Assembly: GCF_024220175.1 (NCBI RefSeq) | Contig: NZ_CP098502.1 | Span: forward strand, 1,116,001-1,180,000 | Direction: 5' to 3' | DNA from: Paraconexibacter antarcticus | GTDB taxonomy: Bacteria; Actinomycetota; Thermoleophilia; Solirubrobacterales; Solirubrobacteraceae | Length of the DNA: 64,000 bases | Shown: positions 50,066-60,231 of the stretch, one piece after another | How the letters are laid out: every line of letters starts with the position of its first letter | Numbering within the stretch: the stretch's first letter is position 1 | Notes under the pieces: model-generated | Databases searched by the model: none | Told to the model about the DNA's origin: nothing | What the model saw: the letters and a program-made list of their open reading frames with translations, nothing else | Made by a program: the position numbers and the translations under genes

Positions 50066-51918
50066 GAGGTGCGCTCCAGGATGGCCTGCTCGATCTCGGG
50101 GGCGAAGAGCGGCCGGCCCTCGACCCTGCTGTAGGACTCGATGTCGACGAGGTACTTCGCCCGCAGCACCATCGCGAGCTGCCCGCAGTTCATCTCCGGC
50201 AGCAGCACGCGGTCGTAGGACCGGAGCACGTCGCCGAGGTTCTCCGGCAGCGGGTTGAGGTTGTGCAGATGCGCGGTCGCGACCTTCGCCCCGGACTCGC
50301 GGGCGCGGCGGGCGCCGGCCCGGATCGCCCCGCGGCTCGAGCCCCAGCCGAGGACGAGCAGCGTCGCGTCCTCGTCGCCGTGGACCTCGACGTCCGGTAC
50401 CTCGATGCCCGCGACCTTCGCCGCGCGGAGGTCGGTCATCCGCTGGTGGTTCGGGCCCTCGTAGGAGATCGCGCCGGTGAGGTCGGCCTTCTCGAGGCCG
50501 CCGATGCGGTGCTGGAGGCCGGGGGTGCCCGGGATCGCCCACGCGCGTGCGAGGTCGTCGTCGCGCGAGTAGGGGAGGAAGGGCTCGTCCGGCCCGGACG
50601 GCTTCGTCCGCAGGTGCGGATCGATTCCGGGGAGCTCGCCGACGTCGGGGATCTTCCACGGCTCGGAGGAGTTCGCGAGGAAGAGGTCGGTGAGGAGGAT
50701 GACCGGCGTGCGGTAGCGGATCGCGATGCGGGCGGCCTCCAGCGCGGCGTCGAAGCACTGGCCCGGCGTCGACGCGGCGACGACCGGGATGGGCGACTCG
50801 CCGTGCCGGCCGTGCAGCGCCTGGAGCAGGTCGGACTGCTCGGTCTTCGTCGGCAGGCCCGTCGAGGGCCCGGCCCGCTGGACGTCGATGATGATCATCG
50901 GCAGCTCGAGCATGACGGCGAGGCCGATCGTCTCGGTCTTCAGGTCCATGCCGGGGCCGCTCGTCGAGGTCACCCCGAGGCTGCCGCCGAACGCGGCGCC
51001 GAGCGCGATCGACGCCGCGGCGATCTCGTCCTCCGCCTGCACGGTCCGGACCCCGAGCTTCGCGTGGCGCGAGAGCTCGTGGAGGAGCTCGGAGGCCGGC
51101 GTGATGGGGTACGCGCCGAGGACGAGCGGCAGGCCGCTCGCCGTGCTCGCGGCGATGAGCCCGAGCGCCGTCGTCTGCGTGCCGTTGACGTTGCGGTACG
51201 TGCCGGGCGGGACGTCGGTGGCGGCGGGGACGCTCACCTGCACGTCGATGAGCTCACTCGTCTCACCGAAGCTCCAGCCCGCCCGGAGGGCGGCGACGTT
51301 CGCGGCGGCGACGTGCGGCTTCTTCGCGAACTTCTCCTCGATCCACGCCTCGGTGTGGTCGAGCGGCCGGTCGTAGAGCCAGGAGATGAGGCCGAGGGCG
51401 AAGACGTTGCGGGACTTCTGCGCGTCGCGCGTCGTGACGTCCTCGAGGGCCTCGACGGCCGCCTGCGTCAGCGACGTCATCGGCACGCGCTTCACCGCGA
51501 AGGCGTCGAGCGAGTCGTCCTCGAGCGGGTTGCTCGTGTAGCCCGCCTTCTGGATCGCCCGGACCGTGAAGGCGTCCTCGTTCAGGATGATCGTCGCGCC
51601 GCGGTCGAGCAGGCCGAGATTCGCGCGCAGCGCCGCCGGGTTCATCGCGACGAGGACGTTCGGCCGGTCGCCGGGCGTGAGGATGTCGCGCGAGGCGAAG
51701 TGGATCTGGAAGGCGCTGACGCCGCCGATCGTGCCGGCCGGCGCGCGGATCTCGGCCGGGAAGTCGGGCAGCGTCGCGAGGTCGTTCCCGAAGGCGGCGG
51801 TCGCCGCGGTGAAGCGGTCCCCGGCCAGCTGCATCCCGTCTCCCGAGTCGCCCGCGAAGCGCACGACGACACGCTCGCGCACCTCCTGGCGCTTCGGCCG
51901 TCCCTCGACCATGCTCAT
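50062..51918 (-). CDS. korA: 2-oxoacid:ferredoxin oxidoreductase alpha subunit (KorA), gamma-alpha fusion
   Basis: A 618-residue subunit. Residues 1-205 are the gamma domain (VRFAGDSGDGMQLAGDRF), and the rest the alpha domain (GAYPITPASELLHELS, EDEIAAASIALGAAFGG, TSTSGPGMDLKTE). This is the gamma-alpha fusion of actinobacterial KorA, without a ferredoxin delta domain. The pair replaces the NAD-linked 2-oxoglutarate dehydrogenase in many actinobacteria. Overlap with korB confirms an operon. Confidence 0.95.
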   Translation of the reverse strand: MSMVEGRPKRQEVRERVVVRFAGDSGDGMQLAGDRFTAATAAFGNDLATLPDFPAEIRAPAGTIGGVSAFQIHFASRDILTPGDRPNVLVAMNPAALRANLGLLDRGATIILNEDAFTVRAIQKAGYTSNPLEDDSLDAFAVKRVPMTSLTQAAVEALEDVTTRDAQKSRNVFALGLISWLYDRPLDHTEAWIEEKFAKKPHVAAANVAALRAGWSFGETSELIDVQVSVPAATDVPPGTYRNVNGTQTTALGLIAASTASGLPLVLGAYPITPASELLHELSRHAKLGVRTVQAEDEIAAASIALGAAFGGSLGVTSTSGPGMDLKTETIGLAVMLELPMIIIDVQRAGPSTGLPTKTEQSDLLQALHGRHGESPIPVVAASTPGQCFDAALEAARIAIRYRTPVILLTDLFLANSSEPWKIPDVGELPGIDPHLRTKPSGPDEPFLPYSRDDDLARAWAIPGTPGLQHRIGGLEKADLTGAISYEGPNHQRMTDLRAAKVAGIEVPDVEVHGDEDATLLVLGWGSSRGAIRAGARRARESGAKVATAHLHNLNPLPENLGDVLRSYDRVLLPEMNCGQLAMVLRAKYLVDIESYSRVEGRPLFAPEIEQAILERTS

Positions 51919-52054
51919 GTGGACACGCTATCCGGACGGGTGGTCGGGTCGCCGGGTCTGGCGCGCGGACGTGACCCTCTCGGACCGTCACGATCTCCCG
52001 CACGGGGGAGACGCGAACGTGGTCGTTCGCCTCCGCGCTCCGGCGCGCCCCGGG

Positions 52055-52828
52055 TCAGCCGGCGCCGGGGACCGTCCCGCGCGCGAACCACGCCCGCGCG
52101 TCGAGCCCGAACGGGCCGTCGGGCAGGGAGGCGCGGCAGGTGGCGCGCAGCTCGGCCTGCCGCGCGGCGGGGAGTCCGAGGAGGTAAGCGCCCGCCGGCC
52201 CGATGCCGTAGGTGAACGGCTCCCAGAAGTCGTCGAAGCCCGGGTACTCGACGCGCACGACGAGCGGGTCCCCGCCGACGTCCTCCAGCCCCGCCGCCTG
52301 CAGCCGGGCGGCGATGTCGCCGTCGGCCGTCCCCGGCATCGCGCGCTCGCCCTCCACGGCGGGGTCGAGGGCCCGGGCCGCGTCCCAGAAGGTGCGGAAC
52401 ATCGCCATCCCGCCGGTCGCGGTGTCCCAGACGCAGGCGGCGACCGTGCCACCGGGCCGGGCGACGCGCACCATCTCGCGCACGCCCTGCTCCGGGTCGT
52501 CCATGAAGAGCAGGACGAGGCAGGCGAGGACGACGTCGAAGGACCCGTCCTCCCACGGCAGGGCCTCGGCCCCGCCGACGCGCACGTCGGCCCCCGGGTG
52601 GCGCTCGCCGCACACCGCGGCGAACTGGGCGGCGGGGTCGATCGCGGCGACGCGCTCGGCGCCGACCCGCCGCACGAGCTCGCCCGTCAGCGCGCCGGGG
52701 CCGCAGCCGACGTCGAGCACGCGCATCCCGGGCCCCACCCCGGCCGCGTCGGCGAGGGCCACGCCGAGCGGCCCGCTGTAGCGACCCATGAAGCGGTCGT
52801 AGTGCTCGGCCGGCGCGGCGAAGGACAT
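52055..52828 (-). CDS. Class I SAM-dependent methyltransferase
   Basis: A 257-residue methyltransferase. It begins AEHYDRFMGRYSGPLG, then motif I VLDVGCGPGALTGELVRR and a DVVLACLVLLFMDDPEQG acceptor-side segment, of the UbiE/Methyltransf_25 type. The ATG at 52828 is preferred; an in-frame start further up is Arg-rich. The acceptor is unknown. It lies between korA and the GS-III terminator and seems unlinked to either. Confidence 0.82.
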   Translation of the reverse strand: MSFAAPAEHYDRFMGRYSGPLGVALADAAGVGPGMRVLDVGCGPGALTGELVRRVGAERVAAIDPAAQFAAVCGERHPGADVRVGGAEALPWEDGSFDVVLACLVLLFMDDPEQGVREMVRVARPGGTVAACVWDTATGGMAMFRTFWDAARALDPAVEGERAMPGTADGDIAARLQAAGLEDVGGDPLVVRVEYPGFDDFWEPFTYGIGPAGAYLLGLPAARQAELRATCRASLPDGPFGLDARAWFARGTVPGAG

Positions 52829-52887
52829 CCCCCGATGAAACCACCGCTGTCCAGCCGCGGCGCGGTCCGTGCTCATCCCCGAACGCA

Positions 52888-52915
52888 CGAGACCCCCGCC
52901 GGAGCAGGGGTCTCG
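52888..52915. terminator. Hairpin terminator of the glutamine synthetase gene
   Basis: CGAGACCCC (52888-52896) and GGGGTCTCG (52907-52915) form a perfect 9-bp stem with a 10-base loop, 25 bases beyond the glnN stop (52941). Confidence 0.7.
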
Positions 52916-52940
52916 CGCGCGACCGGGTGCTGCGGAGGCG

Positions 52941-55100
52941 CTACTTGATGAACAGCATCTCCGAGTACTTCGGGATCGGCCAGAAGTCGTCGGCGACGAT
53001 CCGCTCGAGCCTGTCCGCCGCGCTGCGGACGGTCGTCATCGCGGGGATCACGGTGTCACGCATGTAGGTCGCGTGCTTCACGCCGCCGTCGGGGCCGTCG
53101 TGGTCGTTGGCCTTCTCGAGGACGAAGATCCCGTCGATGAGCTCCTCGGTGAGCGCGGCGAGCTCCTCGCTCAGGCGGGTGAGGCCCGGGCCGGAGCCGG
53201 CGTGGCGCAGGAGCTCCGCCTGGCGGAGGGCCGCCGGGAGGATCATCGTGCGGGCCATCGTCGCGGTCGTCTCGGCCTCGATGTTGAGCTTCGACGAGTA
53301 CTGCTCGACGAAGACCTCGTACCGGGACTCGAGCTCGCGCTTGGAGAGGACCTTGTACTTCTTGAACGTGTCGACGGTCTGCTTGTTGATGATCCACGGA
53401 AGCGCGTCGGGGGTCGTCGGCAGGTTGTAGAGGCCGCGCTTCTCGGCCTCCTTGTGCCACGCCTCCGAGTAGCCGTTGCCGTCGAAGCAGATCTCCTTGT
53501 CGGCCGCCCAGACCTCCTTCACGACGGCCGAGACCGCCTTGAAGATGTCGCCCTTGGCGGTCTTGAGCTCCTTGGAGAGCTGCCCGGTGAGCTCATCGAG
53601 CGACTCGGCGGTGATCGTGTTGAGGACCGTGTTCACGAAGCCGAGCGACATGCTCGACCCGACCGCGCGGAACTCGAAGCGGTTGCCGGTGAACGCGAAC
53701 GGCGAGGTGCGGTTGCGGTCGCCGCCGTCCTTCGGCAGCTGCGGGAGGACGTCGGTGCCGAGCCCCATGAGGCCCTTCTTGACGCCGGTGCCCTTGCCCG
53801 TCGCGATCATCTCGAAGGCGTTCTCGAGCTCCTTGCCGAGGAAGATCGAGATGATCGCCGGCGGCGCCTCGTTCGCGCCGAGGCGGTGGTCCTGGCCGAC
53901 GTTCGCGACCGACGCGCGCAGGAGCGCCTGGTGCTTCTTGACCGCCTTGATGACGGCGGCGCAGAAGAACAGGAACTGCGCGTTCGTCTCCGGGGTGTCG
54001 CCGGGAGCGAGGAGGTTGTGACCGGTGTCGGTCCCCATCGCCCAGTTGTTGTGCTTGCCCGAGCCGTTGACGCCGGCGAACGGCTTCTCGTGCAGGAGGC
54101 AGATGAGGCCGTACTTGCGCGCGACGTTCTGCAGGACCTGCATCGTGAGCTGCTGGTGATCGGACGAGATGTTCGAGTTCTCGAAGATCGGCGCGAGCTC
54201 GTACTGGGCCGGGGCGACCTCGTTGTGACGGGTCTTGATCGGGATGCCGAGCTTCGACAGCTCCTCCTCGACCTCCATCATGTACGCGAGGACGCGCTCG
54301 GGGATCGAGCCGAAGTAGTGCTCGTCGAGCTCCTGGCCCTTGGGCGGCTGGGCGCCGAAGAGCGTGCGGCCCGTCGTGTAGAGGTCGGGGCGCTCGAAGT
54401 AGTACTGCTCGTCGATGAGGAAGTACTCCTGCTCCGGGCCGACCGTCGTGTAGATCCGCGAGGCGTCGGTCTCGCCGAGGAGCTGGAGCGCCTTGATGCC
54501 GGCGTTCGACAGCGCGTCCATCGAGCGCAGCAGCGGGATCTTGTGGTCGAGCGCCTCACCGGTCCACGACACGAACGCCGTGGGGATGCAGAGCAGGGCG
54601 CCGTTCGGGTTCGGCATGACGAACGCCGGGGACGTCGGGTCCCACGCGGTGTAGCCGCGGGCCTCGAAGGTCACGCGCAGGCCGCCCGTGGGGAAGGAGG
54701 ACGCGTCCGGCTCGCCCTGGATGAGCTCCTTGCCCGAGAACTCCGCCATGGCCGTGCCGTCGCCGACCGGCTCGAAGAAGCCGTCGTGCTTCTCGGCGGT
54801 GAGGTTCGTCAGCGGCTGGAACCAGTGCGTGTAGTGCGTCGCGCCCTTCTCCATCGCCCACTCGCGCATCGCCTGCGCGACGGTGTCGGCGAGGCCGGCG
54901 TCGAGCCCGGTCCCCTCGGCGAGGGCGGCCTGGAGGGCCTTGAACGCACCCTTGGGCAGACGCTCGCGCTGGACGGCGGTGGAGAAGACGTTCTCGCCGA
55001 AGACCGACGCGCCGGGGAGGGTGAGGTCCGTCGACCCCAGTGCGCCGCCGTTGGCGCTCCACTGGGCGGCGTAGACGTTGTGCTGACGGGTCTTGTTCAT
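52941..55100 (-). CDS. glnN: Glutamine synthetase type III
   Basis: A 719-residue GS-III, the long dodecameric class distinct from GlnA. It condenses glutamate and ammonium with ATP. Conserved: [52 protein letters not shown], the [18 protein letters not shown] segment with the ATP/ammonium residues, and the C-terminal helical domain. ATG at 55100 has an AGGAGG site about 13 bases upstream. It is divergent from the Amt-PII operon, so nitrogen status probably regulates both. Confidence 0.95.
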   Translation of the reverse strand: MNKTRQHNVYAAQWSANGGALGSTDLTLPGASVFGENVFSTAVQRERLPKGAFKALQAALAEGTGLDAGLADTVAQAMREWAMEKGATHYTHWFQPLTNLTAEKHDGFFEPVGDGTAMAEFSGKELIQGEPDASSFPTGGLRVTFEARGYTAWDPTSPAFVMPNPNGALLCIPTAFVSWTGEALDHKIPLLRSMDALSNAGIKALQLLGETDASRIYTTVGPEQEYFLIDEQYYFERPDLYTTGRTLFGAQPPKGQELDEHYFGSIPERVLAYMMEVEEELSKLGIPIKTRHNEVAPAQYELAPIFENSNISSDHQQLTMQVLQNVARKYGLICLLHEKPFAGVNGSGKHNNWAMGTDTGHNLLAPGDTPETNAQFLFFCAAVIKAVKKHQALLRASVANVGQDHRLGANEAPPAIISIFLGKELENAFEMIATGKGTGVKKGLMGLGTDVLPQLPKDGGDRNRTSPFAFTGNRFEFRAVGSSMSLGFVNTVLNTITAESLDELTGQLSKELKTAKGDIFKAVSAVVKEVWAADKEICFDGNGYSEAWHKEAEKRGLYNLPTTPDALPWIINKQTVDTFKKYKVLSKRELESRYEVFVEQYSSKLNIEAETTATMARTMILPAALRQAELLRHAGSGPGLTRLSEELAALTEELIDGIFVLEKANDHDGPDGGVKHATYMRDTVIPAMTTVRSAADRLERIVADDFWPIPKYSEMLFIK

Positions 55101-55384
55101 TGGGGGCTTCAGTCCTCCTGAAGGGTTCGGATCCAGGCGTCGCGGGTCACAGACGGGCCACACCGCGCGCGTGACGAGCACGGCACAGTAGATCGCTCTC
55201 GCCATCGGCACCTTATCCCGGTGGCCAAAAGGTCGCGAAGCGGGTTCGCCCCCGCGTAGGACAGGCCGGAGAACGGCGATCGACCGGCTGGCGAAACCCC
55301 CCTGCCGATCTTTCGACACGGGGCTAAAGAGGTCGCAGGGCCCGAGGCGGAGTATGCGGTCCGCTACTCGACCCAGGAGGACGT

Positions 55385-56857
55385 ATGCGACGTACAACGG
55401 TGGCCCGCGGGCTCACCTTCGGCCTGTTGGCCATGCTGATCACCCCGACCGTGGCGTCGGCCCAGAACTACTTCCAGGCGCTCCCGCCGGACAAGGGGTT
55501 CCCGGACTCCGTCGGCATCAACTCGACGTGGGTGATCGTCGCCGGACTGCTCGTCATGTTCATGCAGGTCGGCTTCATGTTCCTCGAGATCGGCTTCTCC
55601 CGCGGGAAGAACGCCGGCACCGTCGTCGCGAAGATCCTCACCAACTTCTCGATCGCTGCTCTCGCCTACTGGGCCGTGGGCTTCGCGTTCGCGTTCGGTG
55701 GTCCCGCCAACCACGTCATCGGGACCCACGGGTTCTTCCTCCAGGGCTTCAGCGATCCGCTGAAGACCTTCCCGATCATGGGCTTCTCGGACGCCACGAT
55801 ACAGGCGAAGTTCTTCTTCCAGTTCGTCTTCTGCGCCGTGTCGCTCGCGATCGTCTGGGGCACGACCCTGGAGCGCATCAAGTTCGGCGTCTACGTCATC
55901 TACGGCACGATCTTCGCGGCCGTCATCTACCCGATCGTCTCGGGCTGGGTCTTCGGCGGCGGCTGGCTGCAGACGAAGGTCCACGCGCAGGACTTCGCCG
56001 GCTCCTCGGCGGTCCACCTGATCGGCGCGACCGGCGCCCTGGCGGCGGTCCTCCACCTCGGGCCGCGCAAGGGCAAGTTCGGCCCCGATGGCAAGCCGCG
56101 GGCGATCCCCGGCCACAACATGCCGCTGTTCGGCCTCGCCTGCCTCGTGCTGTGGTTCGGCTGGTTCGGGTTCAACCCGGGCTCGACCCTCAACGCGCTC
56201 GACGGTCGCTTCACGCAGGTCGTCGTCGTGACGAACCTCGCGGCGGCCGCCGGCGTCATCGGCGCCATCCTCACCGCGTACAAGGTCACGAAGACGATCG
56301 ACATCGGCATGGCCGGCAACGGCGCGATCGGCGCCCTCGTCGCGATCACCGCCGGCTCCGGCTACGTCTCCTCGTGGGGCGGCGTCGTGATCGGCTTCAT
56401 CGCGGGCGTCATCGTCCCGCTCGGCGTCTACGCGATCGACAAGAAGATCGACGACCCGGTCGGCGCGCTCACCGCCCACGGCCTCTGCGGTATCTGGGGC
56501 ACCCTGGCCTGCGGCATCTTCACGGTGCCGTCCCTGGCCGCCTTCAACACCGTCGGTGACGGCGGGCTCGTGTACACGGGCAACTTCACCCAGCTCGGCC
56601 GTCAGGCCATCTGCGTGGCGGTCGTGTTCGGCGTGGTGTTCGTGGCCTCCTATCTGATCTTCGCGATCATCAAGGCGACCTACGGCATGCGGGTGTCGGA
56701 GGACGAGGAGGACGCCGGCCTCGACATCTCCGAGCACGGCATGTACGGGTACCCGGAGCAGTTCATCCCCGCCCCTGAGCTCGTGGGCTACGGTGCCATG
56801 CCGAAGGCTGTGTACTCAGCCTCGTCCACCACGAGCACGCAGGAGGTGCCCGCATGA
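55385..56857 (+). CDS. amt: Ammonium transporter
   Basis: A 490-residue Amt/Mep channel. A cleavable-type signal (residues 1-27) precedes eleven transmembrane helices. Conserved: [32 protein letters not shown] with the pore His, FNPGSTLNA and the twin-His region [13 protein letters not shown]. The C-terminal tail is acidic and contains [12 protein letters not shown] at 55385 has a perfect AGGAGG at 55375-55380. The PII gene starts inside its stop (ATGA), the usual amt-glnK arrangement. Confidence 0.95.
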   Translation: MRRTTVARGLTFGLLAMLITPTVASAQNYFQALPPDKGFPDSVGINSTWVIVAGLLVMFMQVGFMFLEIGFSRGKNAGTVVAKILTNFSIAALAYWAVGFAFAFGGPANHVIGTHGFFLQGFSDPLKTFPIMGFSDATIQAKFFFQFVFCAVSLAIVWGTTLERIKFGVYVIYGTIFAAVIYPIVSGWVFGGGWLQTKVHAQDFAGSSAVHLIGATGALAAVLHLGPRKGKFGPDGKPRAIPGHNMPLFGLACLVLWFGWFGFNPGSTLNALDGRFTQVVVVTNLAAAAGVIGAILTAYKVTKTIDIGMAGNGAIGALVAITAGSGYVSSWGGVVIGFIAGVIVPLGVYAIDKKIDDPVGALTAHGLCGIWGTLACGIFTVPSLAAFNTVGDGGLVYTGNFTQLGRQAICVAVVFGVVFVASYLIFAIIKATYGMRVSEDEEDAGLDISEHGMYGYPEQFIPAPELVGYGAMPKAVYSASSTTSTQEVPA

Positions 56858-57222
56858 AGAAGATCGAGGCGTACATCCGCCACGAGGCGTTCGAGCCGAT
56901 CCGGCTCGAGCTCCTCGGGCTGGGCTTCCCCTCGCTGACCATCAGCGAGGTCAAGGGGTCCGGCCGGCAGAAGGGCATCACGGAGCGCTACCGCGGCGCG
57001 GAGCTGACCAACTACCTCCGGCCGAAGGTGAAGCTGGAGTGCGTGGTCGCCGAGGGCGACGTGCAGACGATCGTCGACACGATCCTCAAGCACGGCCGCA
57101 CAGGCGCGGTGGGCGACGGCAAGGTGTTCGTCTGCCCGGTGGAAGAGGCCTACCGGGTCCGCACCGGCGAGTCCGGTGAGGACATCCTCCAGGCCCATCC
57201 GGACGCGGCGGCCACCGCCTAG
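56854..57222 (+). CDS. PII signal-transduction protein lacking Tyr51
   Basis: A 122-residue GlnB/GlnK-type PII. Body and loops are canonical ([53 protein letters not shown]). The T-loop position 51, a uridylylated or adenylylated Tyr in enterics and actinobacteria, is Leu (YRGAEL); a Tyr sits at 54. Normal Tyr51 modification is therefore impossible. It is coupled to amt (ATGA) and is expected to bind and gate Amt in response to ATP/ADP and 2-oxoglutarate. Confidence 0.93.
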   Translation: MKKIEAYIRHEAFEPIRLELLGLGFPSLTISEVKGSGRQKGITERYRGAELTNYLRPKVKLECVVAEGDVQTIVDTILKHGRTGAVGDGKVFVCPVEEAYRVRTGESGEDILQAHPDAAATA

Positions 57223-57237
57223 CTCCGGACGCACGAC

Positions 57238-58584
57238 GTGTCCGCGGGCGGGAGCCAGGCCGAGGCCGAGCCCCTGTCCCGCGGAACCCGTCCGCCGCAC
57301 CGCCGCCGTACCCGCGTCACCCCGCCCGTCCCCCTCGCCAGGAACCACCACCACATCCTCCCCTTGTCCGCCGCCCCCAGCCACGGCACGTCGACCCCGC
57401 CGCCCGACGGCCTCGTCCAGCGTCTTCGCGAGATCCACCTGCAGATGGTCGAGGCGGTGCTCGGCGGCGACGGCCTCGATCGCGTCGCCCGCCTCGCCGC
57501 GGACGCCGCGGGCGCCCCGGTCGCGATCGTCATCCCGCGCCTTGGCGCCATCGCCGTCGGGGTCTCCGCCACCTCGCAGCCCGCGCCCTCCGACGACGAG
57601 CAGGCCGCCCTGCGCCGCTACGTCGCCGACCGCGCGAAGGACCGGCCGGGTCCCGTGCCGCCGAGCATCGTGACCGAGGTGCCGATCGCCTCGGGCGACG
57701 ACGTCGTCGGCGCCGTCATCCTGCTCGCCGGCGGCACGCCGACCGCCGACGCGGCGGAGTACCTCCACCTCGCCGCCGTCGCCTCGCTCACCGAGGTCGC
57801 GATCGAGGAGGCGAAGGAGGAGGTCGAGCAGAACCTGCGCGGCTCCTTCCTCGAGGACCTCCGCTCGCGGCCGGACCTCGAGCCGCGCGAGATCGTCCGC
57901 CGGGCCGGGCGCCTCGGCTGCGACCTCTCGCGCGGCGCCGTGGTGCTCTGCGCCGAGCTGACGACGGACCGCCCGCGGCACGTCGTCGCCCTCATCGGCG
58001 GCGAGTACCCCGGCGCGCTCGCCCAGCACATGGACGACCGCGTCTACGCGGTCCTCCCGGCGACCGGCGGCGACGACGCCCCCGAGGCGACGCTCGAGCG
58101 CGGCCGCCGCCTCGCCGAGCGGCTGCGCCGGCACGGCACCGTCGGCCTCTCGAGCTTCTACGCCGACCCGGGGGAGTTCTCCCGCGCCGTGCAGGAGGCC
58201 GAGCTCGTCCTCGAGGTCCTGCGCCAGAGCGACGCCCCGATCGCCCAGGACATCGGGACCGGCACCTACCGGCTGCTCTTCCGCGTCCTCGCCTCGCACC
58301 CCGAGGAGGTGCGGTCGTTCTACGAGGACACCGTGGCGCCGATCGTCCGCTACGACGACCAGTACCGCACCGACCTCGTCGGGACGCTCGAGTCCTACCT
58401 CGAGCAGAACTGCAACATGAACGCGACGGCGGCGGCGATCTACGCCCACCGGCACACGGTCGCCTACCGGCTGGAGCGCGTGAAGGAGCTCACGCAGCTC
58501 GACCCGATGCTCAGCGAGGACCGCGAGCGCCTCGGGCTCGGCCTCAAGGCCTACCGCATCATCGCGCCGCGACTGCCGAAATGA
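57238..58584 (+). CDS. PucR-type transcriptional regulator
   Basis: A 448-residue regulator with the PucR C-terminal helix-turn-helix (LVGTLESYLEQNCNMNATAAAIYAHRHTVAYRLERVKEL, residues 383-421) preceded by a GGDEF-like/PucR middle domain and an N-terminal GAF-like domain (residues 60-180). PucR-type proteins activate purine or other nitrogen catabolism. GTG at 57238 lies 15 bases after the PII stop; the first 42 codons keep over 90 % G/C third positions, which supports this start over a TTG at 57364. Its place next to amt-glnK suggests a nitrogen regulator. Confidence 0.87.
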   Translation: MSAGGSQAEAEPLSRGTRPPHRRRTRVTPPVPLARNHHHILPLSAAPSHGTSTPPPDGLVQRLREIHLQMVEAVLGGDGLDRVARLAADAAGAPVAIVIPRLGAIAVGVSATSQPAPSDDEQAALRRYVADRAKDRPGPVPPSIVTEVPIASGDDVVGAVILLAGGTPTADAAEYLHLAAVASLTEVAIEEAKEEVEQNLRGSFLEDLRSRPDLEPREIVRRAGRLGCDLSRGAVVLCAELTTDRPRHVVALIGGEYPGALAQHMDDRVYAVLPATGGDDAPEATLERGRRLAERLRRHGTVGLSSFYADPGEFSRAVQEAELVLEVLRQSDAPIAQDIGTGTYRLLFRVLASHPEEVRSFYEDTVAPIVRYDDQYRTDLVGTLESYLEQNCNMNATAAAIYAHRHTVAYRLERVKELTQLDPMLSEDRERLGLGLKAYRIIAPRLPK

Positions 58585-58586
58585 TC

Positions 58587-58614
58587 GCGGTCCGCCCCCG
58601 GGGGGCTTGACCGC
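58587..58614. terminator. Bidirectional hairpin terminator
   Basis: GCGGTC (58587-58592) pairs with GACCGC (58609-58614), and CCCCC with GGGGG inside. It lies 2 bases after the PucR gene stop and between convergent genes. Confidence 0.55.
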
Positions 58615-58678
58615 GCCCATCTCGGCCGGGAGCTCGCCAGGGGGCGAACGTCCCGCCGCCGCGAACAGGTCCCGGCCG

Positions 58679-59254
58679 CTACTGCCCGCTGCTGCGGATG
58701 ACCGCGCCGGTGTCCGGGTTCACGCGCGCCTGCGCGGGACGCCTGGAGATCGCGACGGTGAAGGAGCCGCTCGTCTTGTTCGCGTCGGCGACCTTCGCCT
58801 TGCCGGTCAGGCCGGGGGAGATCCGGTAGCGCACCGTCTGCGTGCCCGGTTGGATCGCGGTGACCTTCCAGGTGAACGTCCGCGTCGCCCCGGGAGCGAG
58901 CGTGCCGAGCGCCCAGGTGTTCACGTACGCCGTGTCGCCGCCGACCGGGCCCTGGTCGACGATCCAGACGGGGCGGTTCGGGTCGGCGAGCCCGGGTTCG
59001 TTCGTCGCCTTGGAGAAGGAGTCGACCGTGACCGCGACGTTCGGAAGCGGCTTCGAATCGGTGTTCTTGACCTGGATGGAGAGCTTCGTCGGCTCCGCGA
59101 GCGTCTGCTTCGCCGGGAACGACGCGCGGGTCACCTCGACGGCGAAGTTGCCGCTCGGCTCGTGCTTGTCCTGGCGCTCGCCGCCTCCGCACCCCGCGGC
59201 CAGCGCGGCCAGCGGCACGAGGCCGACGATGGCGATCCCTCTCTTTGCTCTCAT
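58679..59254 (-). CDS. Lipoprotein of unknown function
   Basis: A 191-residue lipoprotein: signal peptide with lipobox LAALAAGC, a Gly/Asp/Lys linker and one beta-sandwich domain of about 140 residues (FAVEVTRASFPAKQTLAEPTKLSIQVKN, PGATRTFTWKVTAI). It resembles CARDB/DUF11-type Ig folds. It is divergent from the Mce permease operon and could be a periplasmic accessory of it. No family was recognised. Confidence 0.75.
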   Translation of the reverse strand: MRAKRGIAIVGLVPLAALAAGCGGGERQDKHEPSGNFAVEVTRASFPAKQTLAEPTKLSIQVKNTDSKPLPNVAVTVDSFSKATNEPGLADPNRPVWIVDQGPVGGDTAYVNTWALGTLAPGATRTFTWKVTAIQPGTQTVRYRISPGLTGKAKVADANKTSGSFTVAISRRPAQARVNPDTGAVIRSSGQ

Positions 59255-59303
59255 CCCGGCGCGAACCTACCACGGCGAACGTACGGGAGTGGACGGTTGC
59301 ACG

Positions 59304-59333
59304 TTGGCACGGATCCGGCGCGTCGCATATGGT
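59304..59333 (+). promoter_or_regulatory. Candidate promoter of the Mce operon
   Basis: TTGGCA at 59304-59309 and TATGGT at 59328-59333 are separated by 18 bases, about 60 bases upstream of the first YrbE permease start. A GGAGGG ribosome site lies at 59377-59382. Confidence 0.5.
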
Positions 59334-59390
59334 GACGCTGCTCCCGCAGAGAGGCGGGGCGGACGAAGGTCCCTGAGGAGGGTCGAAGCA

Positions 59391-60197
59391 GTGGTCAGGA
59401 CGGTCGCCGATCGAGCGTTTCTTCCGACGAAGAGCGTGCTGGAAGAAGTCGGGGACATGATGATCCTGACTGGCAAGACCATCGTGTCGGCACTCCGCCC
59501 TCCGTATCCGTACGGGGGTGAATTCGTGTCGCAGTTCCTCTTCGCGCTGCGGCTGTGCTGGTTCCCGCTGCTCGTGTCGACGGTCGCGTTCGGCTACGGC
59601 GCGCCCGGCCTGCAGGCGGCGAACTTCCTCGTGCTGTTCGGGGCGCTCGACCGCCTCGGCGGCTTCTTCGTCCTCGCGTCGATCCGCGAGTTCGCGCCGT
59701 TCGTCGTCGCGATCGTGCTCGCCGGCGTGGCGGGGACGGCGATCACCGCCGACCTCGGCGCCCGCAAGATCCGCGAGGAGCTCGACGCGCTGCAGGTGCT
59801 CGGCGTCGACCCGGTGAAGAACCTCGTCGTCCCGCGCTTCCTCGCGCTCATGGTCGTCACCGGTCTCTTCGACGTCTACGCGCTGCTGTTCGGCATCTTC
59901 GGCGGGATCCTCGCGACGCTCGTCAACGGCGCGCCGCTCGGCCCGTTCTGGGCGACGTTCTTCACGAACGCGTCGGTGACGGACCTGTGGGGCTCGCTCG
60001 TGAAGTGCACGCTCTTCGGGGCGATCATCGCGATCGTCTGCTGCTACAAGGGGATGACCGCGTCCGGCGGCGCCGCCGGCGTGGGCCGCGCGGTCAACCA
60101 GGCCGTCGTCATCGCCTTCCTCGGCGTCTTCGCCTTCAACTACGTCTTCACGCAGACGCTGCTCGCCACGCATCCCGAGATCACGGTGATCAAGTGA
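59391..60197 (+). CDS. MlaE/YrbE-family ABC permease, first copy
   Basis: A 268-residue permease with about six membrane helices. The MlaE signature is TAITADLGARKIREELDALQVLGVDPVKNLVVPRFLALM. It forms half of the membrane channel of an Mce lipid importer with the second YrbE and the ATPase. Start is GTG at 59391 after GAGGAGGG. The C-terminal half has HPEITVIK. A second permease follows after 34 bases. Confidence 0.93.
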   Translation: MVRTVADRAFLPTKSVLEEVGDMMILTGKTIVSALRPPYPYGGEFVSQFLFALRLCWFPLLVSTVAFGYGAPGLQAANFLVLFGALDRLGGFFVLASIREFAPFVVAIVLAGVAGTAITADLGARKIREELDALQVLGVDPVKNLVVPRFLALMVVTGLFDVYALLFGIFGGILATLVNGAPLGPFWATFFTNASVTDLWGSLVKCTLFGAIIAIVCCYKGMTASGGAAGVGRAVNQAVVIAFLGVFAFNYVFTQTLLATHPEITVIK

Positions 60198-60231
60198 CGC
60201 GCACGAACGACACGACGGAGGCGGGTGCCTG

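Noticed and set aside
55101..55384. Sigma-54 or GlnR site between glnN and amt
   Set aside because: No GG-N10-GC spacing and no GTNAC-GAAAC direct repeat pattern is clear. No confident site found.
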